A stretch of DNA of 38,964 nucleotides from Faecalibacterium sp. UBA1360 (GCA_002306375.1 DBRU01000023.1:1-38964); one strand, 5' to 3'; shown: positions 16,053 through 25,365, counted from the first letter of the stretch. The notes: generated from the sequence alone by a model not told the origin. Numbers and translations are program-made.

Positions 16053-17492
16053 TCAGTCGCTCAGGTCCGCGCCGTTGGTGGCGATGACCTTTTTGTACCA
16101 GAAGAAGGAATCCTTGCGCCGGCGTTCCAGCGTGCCGGCGCCGTCGTCCTGCTTATCCACATAGATCATGCCGTAGCGCTTGGCCATCTCGCCGGTGGAG
16201 GCGCTCACCAGGTCGATGCAGCCCCAGGCCAGGTAGCCCATCAGCGGCACGCCGTCCAGCGCCACGGCGTCGGCCATGGCCTGGATGTGGGCGCGCATGT
16301 ACTCGATGCGGTAGGGGTCGTGGATGGACCCGTCGGCCTCCACCGTGTCCTTGGCGCCCAGGCCGTTTTCCACAATGAACAGGGGCTTCTGGTAGCGGTC
16401 GTACAGCTGGTTCAGCGTGATGCGCAGCCCCAGCGGGTCGATCTGCCAGCCCCATTCGCTGGCTTTCAGGTGGGGGTTCTTCACGCTGGCAAACACGTTA
16501 CCCGACGTGCGGTCGCCGTTCACGGCGGGGTCGGCGCTGGCGCAGCGGCTGGCATAGTAGCTGAAGGTGATGTAGTCCACGGTGTTTTCCCGCAGGATGT
16601 CGGCGTCGCCGGGCTCCATCACGGGCAGTACGCCCTCCCGCTCCATCTGTTTGAGGGCGTAGGCCGGGTAGGCCCCGCGGCTCTGCACGTCGATGAAGAA
16701 GTAGTTGTCCCGGTCGCGGCAGATGCTGTCCCACACGTCCTCGGGCGCGCAGGTATAGGGGTAGAAGTTGCCCCCGGCCAGCATGCAGCCGATCATGGCC
16801 CCGGGCATGAGCTCGTGACCCAGCTTGACAGCCAGGGCGCTGGCCACCAGCTCGTGGTGGGCGGCCTGGTACTGGACCTTTTTGGGGTCTTCGCCCTCTT
16901 CAAAGCGGATGCCCGCCGCCATAAAGGGCATGGCCAGTAGCATGTTGATCTCGTTGATGGTCAGCCAGTACCTGACCTTTTTGCCGTAGCGCCGGAACAG
17001 CACCCGGCAATAGCGCAGGAAGTGGTCGATCATCTGCCGGCTTTTCCAGCTGCCGATGGTCTCGATCAGGTGCACGGGGGCGTCAAAGTGGACGATGGAC
17101 ACCAGCGGCTCGATGCCGTGGCGGGCGCACTCGTCAAACACGGCGTCGTAGAAGGCCAGGCCCTCCTCGTTGGGCTCGGCGTCGTCCCCGTTGGGGAAGA
17201 TGCGCGTCCAGGAGATGGACAGCCGGAAGCACTTGAACCCCATTTCGGCCATCAGGGCGATGTCCTCTTTGTAATGGTGGTAAAAGTCGATGGCCTCGTG
17301 GGCCGGGTAGGTGTGGGCGTCGTCGGGGCGCAGCATGGTCAGGCGGCCGGTGGCCACGGGGAAGCGGTCGGGCCCGGCGGGCACCACGTCGTTGGTGCCC
17401 AGGCCCTTGCCGCCCTCGCGCCAGGCGCCCTCGCACTGGTTGGCGGCGGTGGCGCCGCCCCACAAAAAGCCGTCGGGAAAAGGTTGGTTCAT
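16053..17492 (-). CDS. GH1 6-phospho-beta-glucosidase
   Basis: 479 residues, standard for GH1 enzymes that cleave PTS-imported 6-phospho-beta-glucosides in the cytoplasm. The N-terminal FPDGFLWGGATAANQCEGAW is the family opening. The acid/base is Glu181 in LTINEIN and the nucleophile Glu375 in FIVENGLG. The phosphate-binding loop near the C-terminus, SASTGEMAKRYGMIYVD, has the Ser-Lys-Tyr set that separates 6-phospho enzymes from plain beta-glucosidases. The ATG at 17492 has AAAGGAG 8 nt upstream. It is the last gene of the EIIBC / GH106-like / GH1 operon, 30 nt after its neighbour. The 6-phospho specificity fits the PTS permease at the head of the operon. Confidence 0.94.
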   Translation of the reverse strand: MNQPFPDGFLWGGATAANQCEGAWREGGKGLGTNDVVPAGPDRFPVATGRLTMLRPDDAHTYPAHEAIDFYHHYKEDIALMAEMGFKCFRLSISWTRIFPNGDDAEPNEEGLAFYDAVFDECARHGIEPLVSIVHFDAPVHLIETIGSWKSRQMIDHFLRYCRVLFRRYGKKVRYWLTINEINMLLAMPFMAAGIRFEEGEDPKKVQYQAAHHELVASALAVKLGHELMPGAMIGCMLAGGNFYPYTCAPEDVWDSICRDRDNYFFIDVQSRGAYPAYALKQMEREGVLPVMEPGDADILRENTVDYITFSYYASRCASADPAVNGDRTSGNVFASVKNPHLKASEWGWQIDPLGLRITLNQLYDRYQKPLFIVENGLGAKDTVEADGSIHDPYRIEYMRAHIQAMADAVALDGVPLMGYLAWGCIDLVSASTGEMAKRYGMIYVDKQDDGAGTLERRRKDSFFWYKKVIATNGADLSD

Positions 17493-17522
17493 GGGTGTCG
17501 CTCCTTTCTGGTCAGGGGGATG

Positions 17523-20204
17523 TCAGCAGCCGGTCAGTTCCAGCACCGCGCCGCCCGTGATGCCCAGGGGCTCCATGGGCAGGTACTGGGCCAAAAAGTC
17601 GTTCATGCGGCGGCCCAGGGTGGTGTTGACCTCGATCACGATCTCGTTTTCGCCCTGGCGCAGCGCGCCGTCCAGGGCGTAGGCGTAGGGCGCGGCGATG
17701 CGCGTGCCGCAGGCTTGGCCGTTCACGGTCACCGCCGCGCCCTCCTGCACGCCGGTCAGCACCAGGCGGGCGGGGGCGGCGGCCTCGGGGGCGTTCAGCG
17801 CCACGGTCAGGCGGTAACGCATGCGCCCCGCAAAGCAGGCCATGCCGGGCAGGGTGTCCACGGGCGTCCAGCTCGTCAGGGGCAGGGGGTCGCCGTAGTC
17901 GGCGCTGCCGGTGTCGGCGTCGGCAAAGCGGACCTCCGCGGGTCGCAGCTCCAGCCGCCGGCCGGGCACAAAGGGCGCGGGGACGGGCAGGGTCAGCGGG
18001 GCGTCGGGCACCACCACGCACTTGACGCCGAAGGCGGGCAGGTCCAGCAGGAAGGGATCGGCGTCGGGCGCCAGGGTGTTGTCAAAGGCGTCGTACACGG
18101 CGGCGGGGCCGGCCTTGGCCCCCGTCACCCGGGCGCGCAGGGGCAGGGTGCCCTCGTTGAAGAAGAAGTATACCTCCCCGTCCGCCTGGCGGGCGTGGTA
18201 GTACCGCAGATAGGGCGCGGGGGCGTCGGTGCGCAGTTCGGGGATGCCGGCCCCGGTCAGGGCGTCGGCCAGTTCGCCGGGGGCCACGGTGCGGGCCTGG
18301 GGCAGCGCGGGGGCCGGGCGGCCTTCGCAGCTGCGGGCGGGCAGCCCCCCCACGAACCAGACCGGCAGGCCGGCGGCGGTCCATTGGGCGACGCGCTCCA
18401 GCAGGGCCTGGGGCAGGGCTTGGGCGTAGGGGATGACCAGGGCGCGGAATTCCTCGCCGTTCACCGTCAGCCGGCCGTCGCGGCAGCCCGCATCCGCCAG
18501 ATAGTCGGCGGGGACGATGTCATAGTCGATGCAATGCCGGGCCAGGGCGGCGGCGGGGGTCTGCACGGGCATGTACTCGCCGCTCCATTCGGCCTCGGCG
18601 TGGTAGAGCAGGGCCGCCGGGGCCACGTGCCGCCCGGCCAGCATGACCGCCATGCGGTTCATGTAGCCCATGAGCAGGCCGAACTCGGGGTACTGGGGGT
18701 TGTGGCCGTGGGCGTAAAAGTGGGGCGGGCAGTCCCCGTCCGGGAAGGGCGCGGGATCAAAGGCGTGGGGCACAAAGTAGTTGACACCCCGCACCAGCAT
18801 ATAGTCGGCCAGCCACTTGCACAGGCGGTTGCCCTCGGCCCAGCTGTAGGCGCCGAACAATTCGCACATGCAGCGGCCCCTGGCGGCGGGGTTCAGGTGG
18901 GCCAGGCTGCCCCCCAGCTTGCCCAGCACGTAGGTAAAGAACTCGCCGTCCCACCCGGGGCTGTGCATGCCCTTGAACATCCCGCGGTCCTGGCCGGGGG
19001 TCAGCTGCTGGATGACCACGTCGATGCCCGCCATGTCCTGGTGGGCCATGGCCCGGTAAAAATGCCCCGCGCCGTAGCCCAGGCGGCTGTGGGCGTTGTT
19101 GTCCTCGATGGTATGGCCGATGTGCTCACACCCGTGGTCATGACACCAGCGGGCCAGCTCGCCGTCAAAGTGTTCGCTGTACAGGCGGCTGACCAGGTCC
19201 ATGTAGGCCCGGCGCAGCACGTGGGCCTGGGTGTCCCCGGCGTCGGGCGCGCCGTTCAAAAACAGCAGCGGCAAAAGCGGGCGCACCGCCCGCCCGGCCA
19301 GGATGGTCCCGGCCAGCTCCTGGCCCAGCAGGGCGTCCAGGTCGTCCCGCCAGGGCAGCACCATGGCGCTGTTGCGCCCGATGGAGGCGGCCTCGGCCCC
19401 GTGGATGTTGCCAAAGCGGGGCTCGTCCGAGAAAAAGCCCCGCAGGGTCTTGCCGAACTCGGCCCCGAAATGGGCGTAGATGGGCTCGTACACCGTGTCC
19501 AGCAGCACCCGGGTGGCCCGGGGGTCGATGGGGTTCAGGTAGCCTTCGGTCTGCTTTTCGCCGCCCTTGAAGCTGACGGTCAGCACGTTCAGGCTCCACT
19601 CGCCCGCGGGCAGGTCAAAGCGCACGATGGGGCAGGGGCCCTGGGCGGGCGCGCCGGGCACCGGGCGGCCCAGCAGATCGCAGGCGGGGCGGCCGGTGTT
19701 GTAGTCCTCGACCCATTCCACCCGGTCGGTCAGGTCGATGACGGTGCGGGCGTCCAGCACCTCGAACCCGGCTTTCGGGTACAGGTACACGCCCAGGATC
19801 ACGTCCCGGGCGTCCCGCAGGGCGTATTTCAGCACGGCCCCGCTGTGGGCCCGGGGCCCGGCAAAGTCCAGGGTCTTGCAGCACAGGTACTTTTTGCACA
19901 GTTCGGGGTGGTGCTTTTTCACCGCGCCGTCGGCGTACCCGGTGGGGAAGTGGCTGTCGTCCAGCACCCACATCTGCATGCCCAGGCGCTTGCACTCGTC
20001 CAGCAGGATGCCCAGGTCCCGGAACCACCCGGGACCGTTGAAATCCTTGTGGGGGCGGGCCTCGGCGCAGACGGCCCCGATGCCGCAGTCATGGATGCGG
20101 CGCACCTCGGCGCGCAGGGTGGCTTCGTCCTCGCCGTGCAGCCACAAAAAGGGGGCCAGCGCGTTGGGCGCGCCGCCCTTCAAAACTTGATCCAGCGTGT
20201 GCAT
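17523..20204 (-). CDS. GH106-like glycoside hydrolase (putative alpha-L-rhamnosidase)
   Basis: 893 residues, cytoplasmic. The first 120 residues follow the pattern of GH106-type barrels: PFLWLHGEDEATLRAEVRRI, GIGAVCAEARPH, then MQMWVLDDSHFPTGYADGAV. A conserved acidic block GFFSDEPRFGN (Asp260, Glu261) and CEHIGHTIEDNNAH follow and probably line the active site. The last 150 residues are a GH2-like carbohydrate-binding beta-sandwich (VTVNGQACGTRIAAPYAYAL, NEIVIEVNTTLG). It is shorter than characterised rhamnosidases of the family (about 1100 residues). The ATG at 20204 is chosen because GGAGAGGA lies 8 nt upstream; a longer reading crosses a hairpin. It lies between a beta-glucoside PTS permease and a 6-phospho-beta-glucosidase, so it probably trims a deoxyhexose or similar group from an imported glucoside. 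The fold assignment is fair; the substrate is inferred. Confidence 0.65.
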   Translation of the reverse strand: MHTLDQVLKGGAPNALAPFLWLHGEDEATLRAEVRRIHDCGIGAVCAEARPHKDFNGPGWFRDLGILLDECKRLGMQMWVLDDSHFPTGYADGAVKKHHPELCKKYLCCKTLDFAGPRAHSGAVLKYALRDARDVILGVYLYPKAGFEVLDARTVIDLTDRVEWVEDYNTGRPACDLLGRPVPGAPAQGPCPIVRFDLPAGEWSLNVLTVSFKGGEKQTEGYLNPIDPRATRVLLDTVYEPIYAHFGAEFGKTLRGFFSDEPRFGNIHGAEAASIGRNSAMVLPWRDDLDALLGQELAGTILAGRAVRPLLPLLFLNGAPDAGDTQAHVLRRAYMDLVSRLYSEHFDGELARWCHDHGCEHIGHTIEDNNAHSRLGYGAGHFYRAMAHQDMAGIDVVIQQLTPGQDRGMFKGMHSPGWDGEFFTYVLGKLGGSLAHLNPAARGRCMCELFGAYSWAEGNRLCKWLADYMLVRGVNYFVPHAFDPAPFPDGDCPPHFYAHGHNPQYPEFGLLMGYMNRMAVMLAGRHVAPAALLYHAEAEWSGEYMPVQTPAAALARHCIDYDIVPADYLADAGCRDGRLTVNGEEFRALVIPYAQALPQALLERVAQWTAAGLPVWFVGGLPARSCEGRPAPALPQARTVAPGELADALTGAGIPELRTDAPAPYLRYYHARQADGEVYFFFNEGTLPLRARVTGAKAGPAAVYDAFDNTLAPDADPFLLDLPAFGVKCVVVPDAPLTLPVPAPFVPGRRLELRPAEVRFADADTGSADYGDPLPLTSWTPVDTLPGMACFAGRMRYRLTVALNAPEAAAPARLVLTGVQEGAAVTVNGQACGTRIAAPYAYALDGALRQGENEIVIEVNTTLGRRMNDFLAQYLPMEPLGITGGAVLELTGC

Positions 20205-20230
20205 GGTACAGATTCCTCTCCAAAACAGGG

Positions 20231-20269
20231 GCTGCCCGGCCACCGGCACGACTCCGGCTGCCGGGCAGC
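20231..20269 (-). terminator. Intra-operon hairpin after the PTS gene
   Basis: GCTGCCCGGC (20231-20240) pairs with 20260-20269, with extra inner pairing (CCGG/CCGG). It lies in the 107-nt gap between EIIBC and the GH106-like gene, followed on the minus strand by CCCTGTTTTGG. It may be a leaky terminator or an RNA-stabilising stem that sets unequal expression of permease and hydrolases. Confidence 0.55.
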
Positions 20270-20311
20270 TTTGTATGTATTATATCACGGTCGACGCGGG
20301 TTCGCCAGACC

Positions 20312-21706
20312 TCAGGCCTGGGCGTCCTCGTTGGGGTCGGTGACGAAGAAGGCGATGGCGCCCGACACCGCAAAGGCCACGGCCGCGCAGATCAAGAAGC
20401 CGTAGAAGCTGATGTCCAGCCCGGCGGGGTTGATCATACCGGGGATGCGGAACAGGCCGTCGCCGGCCCATGTGTAGAACTTGATGCCCAGCGCGCCGCC
20501 GATGACGCCGGCGATGCCGCCGCCGATGAAGGCCGCGATGAAGCGCTTGAAGTTGGTCAAAGCCACGGTGTAGATGGTGGGCTCGGTGATGCCGCACAGG
20601 GCGGAGGCCATGGCGCCGAAGGCGGTGGCCTTAAGCTCCTTGTTCTTGACGCGCAGGGCATAGCCCAGGCTGACGCCGGCCAGGGCCCACACGGTCAGGC
20701 CCAGGATGGCGTTGACCGGGCAGAAGCCCAGGGTGGTCAGGTTGTTGATGATGATGGGGATCATGGCGGCGTGGATGCCCATCATAACGAACAGCTGCCA
20801 GAAAGCGCCCAGGATGCCGCCGCAGACCACGGGGGCCAGGTTGAACAGACCGTTGATCGCGCCGGCCACGCCGTTGGACACCACGGTCATGACGGGGCCC
20901 ACCACCAGCAGGGTCAGGGGGAAGGTGATGCACAGCACCACGGTGGGCACGAACATCAGCTGCAAGATCTGGGGGATCAGCTTCTTGGCCAGCTTTTCGA
21001 TCTTGCTGCCCACGAACACGGCCAGCAGGATGGGCAGGATGGTCTGCTGGTAGGCCAGCATGGTCACCGGGATGCCGAAGAAGGTCAGCGGGGTCTCGGC
21101 GCCCACAAAGGCGGCCAAGTTGGGGTACAGCATGGCCGCGCCCAGGCAGGCGGCGGTGTAGGGGTTCATGCCGAACACCTTACCGGCCGAGAAGCCCACG
21201 ATGATGGGGAAGAAGCACATCAAGGCGTCGGCCGCGGCGTAGAAGATCATGTAGGTGCCGTCGGTGGAGGCCAGCACGCCGAAGGTGGTCAGGATGGTCA
21301 GCACGCCCTTGATGATACCGCCGGCGGCCATGGGGGCGATGCTGGGGATGATGCAGCCCGCAATGGCCTTGAAAAAGCGGTTGTACCAGCTGTCCTTGCT
21401 GACCACCCGCATGCTGTCCGCCTTGGCCTTGGCGGCGTCGGTGGCGCTGGCGCCGCCCAGCAGCTTTTCCACCTCGGGGCACAGGTCCGCCACCTGGGTG
21501 CCGATGGGGATCTGGTACTGGCCGCCGCCGTGCACCACGCCCATGACGCCCTTGACCTTTTTGACCTCATCATCCTTGACGATGCTCTCGTCCGCCAGCA
21601 CAAAGCGCAGGCGGGTCATGCAGTGGGCGACACTGACAATATTCTCTTTTCCGCCCACAGCGGCCACGATCTCGGCCGCAAACTGGGGGTAGTCCTTCCT
21701 TGCCAT
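20312..21706 (-). CDS. PTS beta-glucoside-type permease, EIIBC fusion
   Basis: 464 residues. Residues 1-85 are the EIIB domain, with phosphocysteine Cys29 in VAHCMTRLRF and the VMGVVHGGGQYQIPIG turn typical of the Glc/Bgl superfamily. Residues about 100-455 are the EIIC membrane domain, with ten or so hydrophobic segments and the motif ALCGITEPTIYTVAL. It imports a beta-glucoside-like sugar and phosphorylates it at C6 of glucose. The EIIA domain that ends BglF-type proteins is absent, so a separate EIIA must serve it. The ATG at 21706 has GGAGGAAT 5 nt upstream; a longer reading starts inside the regulatory region. It heads the operon with the GH106-like and GH1 genes, and a divergent AraC gene with repeated CAGTATACC sites lies upstream. 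Confidence 0.92.
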   Translation of the reverse strand: MARKDYPQFAAEIVAAVGGKENIVSVAHCMTRLRFVLADESIVKDDEVKKVKGVMGVVHGGGQYQIPIGTQVADLCPEVEKLLGGASATDAAKAKADSMRVVSKDSWYNRFFKAIAGCIIPSIAPMAAGGIIKGVLTILTTFGVLASTDGTYMIFYAAADALMCFFPIIVGFSAGKVFGMNPYTAACLGAAMLYPNLAAFVGAETPLTFFGIPVTMLAYQQTILPILLAVFVGSKIEKLAKKLIPQILQLMFVPTVVLCITFPLTLLVVGPVMTVVSNGVAGAINGLFNLAPVVCGGILGAFWQLFVMMGIHAAMIPIIINNLTTLGFCPVNAILGLTVWALAGVSLGYALRVKNKELKATAFGAMASALCGITEPTIYTVALTNFKRFIAAFIGGGIAGVIGGALGIKFYTWAGDGLFRIPGMINPAGLDISFYGFLICAAVAFAVSGAIAFFVTDPNEDAQA

Positions 21707-21756
21707 GTTCGATTCCTCCGTTTTTGAGCGTTTTTGCATAGATTCGATAAAAAATA

Positions 21757-21785
21757 TTGCCAGTATCCAGGGCCCGTGGTATACT
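21757..21785 (+). promoter_or_regulatory. Promoter of the AraC gene at 21904
   Basis: TTGCCA (21757-21762), 17-bp spacer, TATACT (21780-21785). Both boxes overlap copies of the CCAGTATACC element, suggesting autoregulation. The leader is about 110 nt. The promoter for the opposite PTS operon could not be fixed confidently. Confidence 0.6.
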
Positions 21786-21812
21786 GGTCTTACCTTGCAG
21801 CATCAGTATACC
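21760..21812. repeat. Three CCAGTATACC-type elements in the divergent AraC/PTS region
   Basis: CCAGTATCC at 21760-21768, the inverse GGTATACTGG at 21778-21787, and CAGTATACC at 21804-21812. They lie between the two divergent gene sets and overlap the plus-strand promoter. Spacing and recurrence fit binding sites of the AraC regulator encoded at 21904. Confidence 0.55.
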
Positions 21813-21903
21813 GCGGCGTGAGCGGCGCGGCAATCACGAAATCGAACCCGCTCACCGACAAAATCAAACATGTTTGGCCCCGACGCCGGGAGGATTTGGC
21901 AAC

Positions 21904-22944
21904 ATGAACAAAGAACAGTTCCGTGAATTGGTCATTCCCACCACAGAGAAGGAGCGCCTGTATCAGCGGGACCCGACCCTGTCCACCGGGTACTACCATT
22001 CGCCCGAATCCCACACGATCCGCCAGGACGACGTCTACGTGTTCCCCGTGCCGGTCATCAGCGCCGAGAGCGTGGGCGAACACGGCCGCCTGAGCGACCG
22101 GGTGGACTTTCACCCGGCGGCGGTCAGCGGCATCGGCTTCAACAAGCAGACCCGCTTTTCCCGCGTGCCGCTGCACCGCCACGATTACATCGAGATGAAC
22201 TACGTCTACGAGGGCAAGTGCACGGCCATCATCAACGACCGCACCGTGGAGATGACCGCCGGGGACGTGTGCATCATGGACTGCGGCGTGGTGCACACCA
22301 TCCTGCCCACCGGCGAGGAGGACATCGTGCTCAACTGCCTGATGGACCGGCATTACTTCACGGCCAGCTTTGTGGAGCGGTTCGCGGCCAGCGGGCCCAT
22401 CCCCCGGTTTTTGTCCAACGTGCTCAGCGAAGAGCGGGACCACAGCCGCTACCTTTTGTTCCACACCGACAAGCGCCCCTTTTTCCGCGACCTGATGGAG
22501 GAGGTCTTTTGCGAGTACCTGGACCCCCAGCTGTGCGCCGAAGGGGCCATCACCAGCTACATGAACCTGGTGTTCATCGAGCTGGTGCGCTGCTACCAGG
22601 GCGAGATGGAAAGCGAGTACCGCCAGGCCCGCCGCAGCTACCTGACCGAGATCTTGCGCTACATGGACGACAACTGCACCACCTGCACGCTGGAGCAGAC
22701 CGCCGACCGGTTCGGCTTCCACCCCAACGCCCTGTCCCGCATGATCCGCCAGGCCACGGGCAGCAGCTTCAAGGACCTGATCACCGACGGCCGCCTGGCC
22801 AAGGCCGCGTTTTTGCTGCGCTCCACGGCCCAGCCCGTGCAGAAGATCGCCCAGCAGTGCGGCTATTCCAACGAGAGCTTCTTTTATAAAAAGTTCGTGG
22901 CCCGCTACGGCTGTACCCCGTCGGAGTACCGCGCCGGCAGCTGA
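21904..22944 (+). CDS. AraC-family transcriptional regulator with cupin domain
   Basis: 346 residues. The first 80 residues are not recognised; a cupin sensor follows (LHRHDYIEMNYVYEGKC, then TAGDVCIMDCGVVHTI). The last 100 residues are an HTH_18 domain with LEQTADRFGFHPNALSRMIR and VQKIAQQCGYSNESFFYKKF. The ATG at 21904 has GGGAGGA 9 nt upstream. It is divergent from the PTS/GH106-like/GH1 operon and 31 nt ahead of the unknown 785-residue gene, so it is the likely activator of both sides. The CAGTATACC elements are its candidate sites. The inducer is unknown and might be the imported phosphoglycoside or its aglycone. Confidence 0.9.
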   Translation: MNKEQFRELVIPTTEKERLYQRDPTLSTGYYHSPESHTIRQDDVYVFPVPVISAESVGEHGRLSDRVDFHPAAVSGIGFNKQTRFSRVPLHRHDYIEMNYVYEGKCTAIINDRTVEMTAGDVCIMDCGVVHTILPTGEEDIVLNCLMDRHYFTASFVERFAASGPIPRFLSNVLSEERDHSRYLLFHTDKRPFFRDLMEEVFCEYLDPQLCAEGAITSYMNLVFIELVRCYQGEMESEYRQARRSYLTEILRYMDDNCTTCTLEQTADRFGFHPNALSRMIRQATGSSFKDLITDGRLAKAAFLLRSTAQPVQKIAQQCGYSNESFFYKKFVARYGCTPSEYRAGS

Positions 22945-22975
22945 ACGCCCGGGCACATACAGGGAGGGACGCGCT

Positions 22976-25333
22976 ATGCCCAGCGAAGCCAAAAAGACCG
23001 TTGTGGTCAACATCTACAACTTCATCCGCAAAGCCCACGAGGAACCCAGCCGCTTTATCCAGGACGACTTCGACACCCTGCGCCGCCAGATCGACCTGGT
23101 GCGGCGCAGCGGCCTGCCCGCCACCTATGCCCTCAAATACGACGCCCTGACCGACGGGCGCTACCAGGACCTGTTGCGCCAACACACCGGCCCCGCCGAC
23201 GAGCTGTCCGCCTGGTGGGAGATCACCGGCGAACTGTGCCAAAAGGCCGGGGTGCGCTTTCGGGGCAAGGTCAGCGAGGAATTTGACGAGCGGGTCAACA
23301 GCGCCTACAGCATCGGCTACGAACCCTGGGAGCGCCTGCGCCTGGTGGACGCCTACATGGCCGAGTTTTACCGGGTGTTCGGGCGGTACCCGGGCACCAT
23401 CGGCTCCTGGGTGTTGGACACCGTCACCCTGGACTACGCGGCCCGCGCCTACGGCGTGGCGGGCGGGGCCATCTGCCGGGACCAGCTGGGCACCGACGGC
23501 TTTACCCTGTGGGGCGGCTGGCCCAACGGGATGTACTACCCCAGCCGCCGCAACGAGAACCTGCCCGCCCAGACCCCCGACCACCAGCTGCCCGTGCCGG
23601 TGTTCCGCCTGTTGGGGCCCGACCCCATCTGCAACTTTGAGCAGGACCTGCGCCCCGAACTGGCCGGCATGGTCTATACCCTGGAGCCCGCCTGGCTGCC
23701 CGGGCGGGACGCCCATTGGGTGGGGTGGATGTTCCGATGCCTTACCGACGAGGACGCTTTGGGCGTAGGCTACGCCCAGATCGGGCAGGAAAACAACTTT
23801 TTGTGGGAGAACATCGGCCCCGGCCTGGCCCCCCAGCTGGACCTGGTGGCCGAACTGGCCCGGCAGGGCAAGGTGCGGGTGGCCACCATGGCCGACACGG
23901 CCCGCTGGTTTGCCCGCTCCTTCCGCCTGACCCCGCCCATGACCTGGCAGGCCTCCCGGGACTGGGACGAAAGCCGGGGCCTGGCCGTGCAGTGGTATGC
24001 CTCGGCCTGCTACCGCCTGGGCTTTCTGGCCGAGGAGGGGGCCCTGCGCATCCGGGACTGGTTTTTGTACCGGGACCAGTATGCCTCCCGCTATCTGGAC
24101 CACGCCATGACCGGCGTCAAGAGCACCTTCGACGCCCTGCCCCTGCTGTTCCCCCAGGGGTGGGCCGCCCCCGGCCGGCCCCGGCCCTTTGTGCGCCTGC
24201 TCGACCCGGCGGGGCGCGAACCCCGGGGGCGGGCGGTCTTCTCCGCTTTGGACGCCGCCACGGCCCGGGTCGAGCTGCGGCAGGAGGACGGGGCCCTGCT
24301 GGCCCGCTTCACCCTGACCCCCGACGCCCTGACCCTGGAAGGGGGCTGCGGGCTGCGCTTTGACCGCCTGCCCGTGCTCACGGGCACCGACGGGCAGACC
24401 ATCCGCCTGGAACACGAGGGCTTTGCCTACGACATCGCCCTGGAGACCGGCAGGGCCGTCCGGGTGGGGGCCGACGCCCTGGACCTGCGGCCCGACGGCG
24501 GCGTGCTGCGCCTGCGCCTGGGCCGCACGCTGCCGGCGGCGGACCTGTTTGCCGACCCCGACCCCTGGGCCGGCCCCGAAGCCGTGTTCACCGCCCCCGC
24601 TTCCCTGCCCCCCGCCCCGCCAAAGGCCGACCCGCCGGCCTGCGCCTTCCCCTGGGGGCGGCCTGCCGCCGTGGCCCTGCGCGCCGGGGCGGGGCAGACC
24701 ATCCGCTATACCCTGGACGGGTCCGAACCCGACGAACACGCCCCTGTATACACCGCTCCCCTGACCCTTCGGCGGGACACCCGGCTGCGGGCCCGGGCCT
24801 TTTTGCCCGACGGCCGGTCCGGCGAAGAGCTGTGTGCCCCATACCGCTTTACCCTGCCGGGGCTCAAACTGCAAAGCCCCACCCGCCTGGACGCCCGGCC
24901 GGTGTTCAGCGCCGGCGGCATCGACGGATTGCTGCGCCCGGAGCGGGGCACCACCGACTTTTTGTGCGGGCACTGGCTGGGCACCCTGCAGGACCTGGAC
25001 GTGACCGCCCTGCTGCCCGCCCCCTGCCAGGTGGCGCGCATCGGCATGGGGTTTTTGTCCCACCACCGCTCGGGCATCGTCTACCCCGAACGCCTGGAAC
25101 TGTTCACGGGGCCCGACCCCGACCACCTGGAACCCGCGGGCGTTCTGCCCCTGCCCCGGGGCCCCTTTGACCGCGAGATCTTGTGCGGCGACTTTTTCCT
25201 GCCGGTGGGGCAGACCATCGGCTGTTTCCGGCTGTTGGCCCGCCGGTATGCCCGCATGCCCGCCTGGTGCACCTACAAGAGCAGCCCCGACGTGTTCACC
25301 ATGGCCGATACCCTGCTTGTGCAGCCCGTTTGA
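22976..25333 (+). CDS. Large protein of unknown function with chitobiase-type and discoidin-like C-terminal modules
   Basis: 785 residues, cytoplasmic, not assigned to a known catalytic family by eye. Residues 1-380 look like an alpha/beta barrel with many aromatics and acids (YGVAGGAICRDQLGTDGFTL, WGGWPNGMYYPSRRN, IGQENNFLWENIGP). They recall the barrels of polysaccharide deacetylase-like or GH57-like proteins, but no diagnostic catalytic motif is clear. Around 390-560 are beta-rich segments. At about 570-620, IRYTLDGSEPDEHAPVYTAP is the hallmark of the chitobiase/beta-hexosaminidase C-terminal domain. The end (about 640-785) resembles an F5/8-type carbohydrate-binding sandwich. The start ATG has GGGAGGGA 7 nt before it. 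It sits between an AraC regulator and an esterase, opposite the PTS/hydrolase operon. It is probably a hydrolase or lyase acting on the same sugar; this is inference from context. Confidence 0.8.
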   Translation: MPSEAKKTVVVNIYNFIRKAHEEPSRFIQDDFDTLRRQIDLVRRSGLPATYALKYDALTDGRYQDLLRQHTGPADELSAWWEITGELCQKAGVRFRGKVSEEFDERVNSAYSIGYEPWERLRLVDAYMAEFYRVFGRYPGTIGSWVLDTVTLDYAARAYGVAGGAICRDQLGTDGFTLWGGWPNGMYYPSRRNENLPAQTPDHQLPVPVFRLLGPDPICNFEQDLRPELAGMVYTLEPAWLPGRDAHWVGWMFRCLTDEDALGVGYAQIGQENNFLWENIGPGLAPQLDLVAELARQGKVRVATMADTARWFARSFRLTPPMTWQASRDWDESRGLAVQWYASACYRLGFLAEEGALRIRDWFLYRDQYASRYLDHAMTGVKSTFDALPLLFPQGWAAPGRPRPFVRLLDPAGREPRGRAVFSALDAATARVELRQEDGALLARFTLTPDALTLEGGCGLRFDRLPVLTGTDGQTIRLEHEGFAYDIALETGRAVRVGADALDLRPDGGVLRLRLGRTLPAADLFADPDPWAGPEAVFTAPASLPPAPPKADPPACAFPWGRPAAVALRAGAGQTIRYTLDGSEPDEHAPVYTAPLTLRRDTRLRARAFLPDGRSGEELCAPYRFTLPGLKLQSPTRLDARPVFSAGGIDGLLRPERGTTDFLCGHWLGTLQDLDVTALLPAPCQVARIGMGFLSHHRSGIVYPERLELFTGPDPDHLEPAGVLPLPRGPFDREILCGDFFLPVGQTIGCFRLLARRYARMPAWCTYKSSPDVFTMADTLLVQPV

Positions 25334-25365
25334 GAGAGACTTCGCATTGGGAAAGGAGAATCCCC

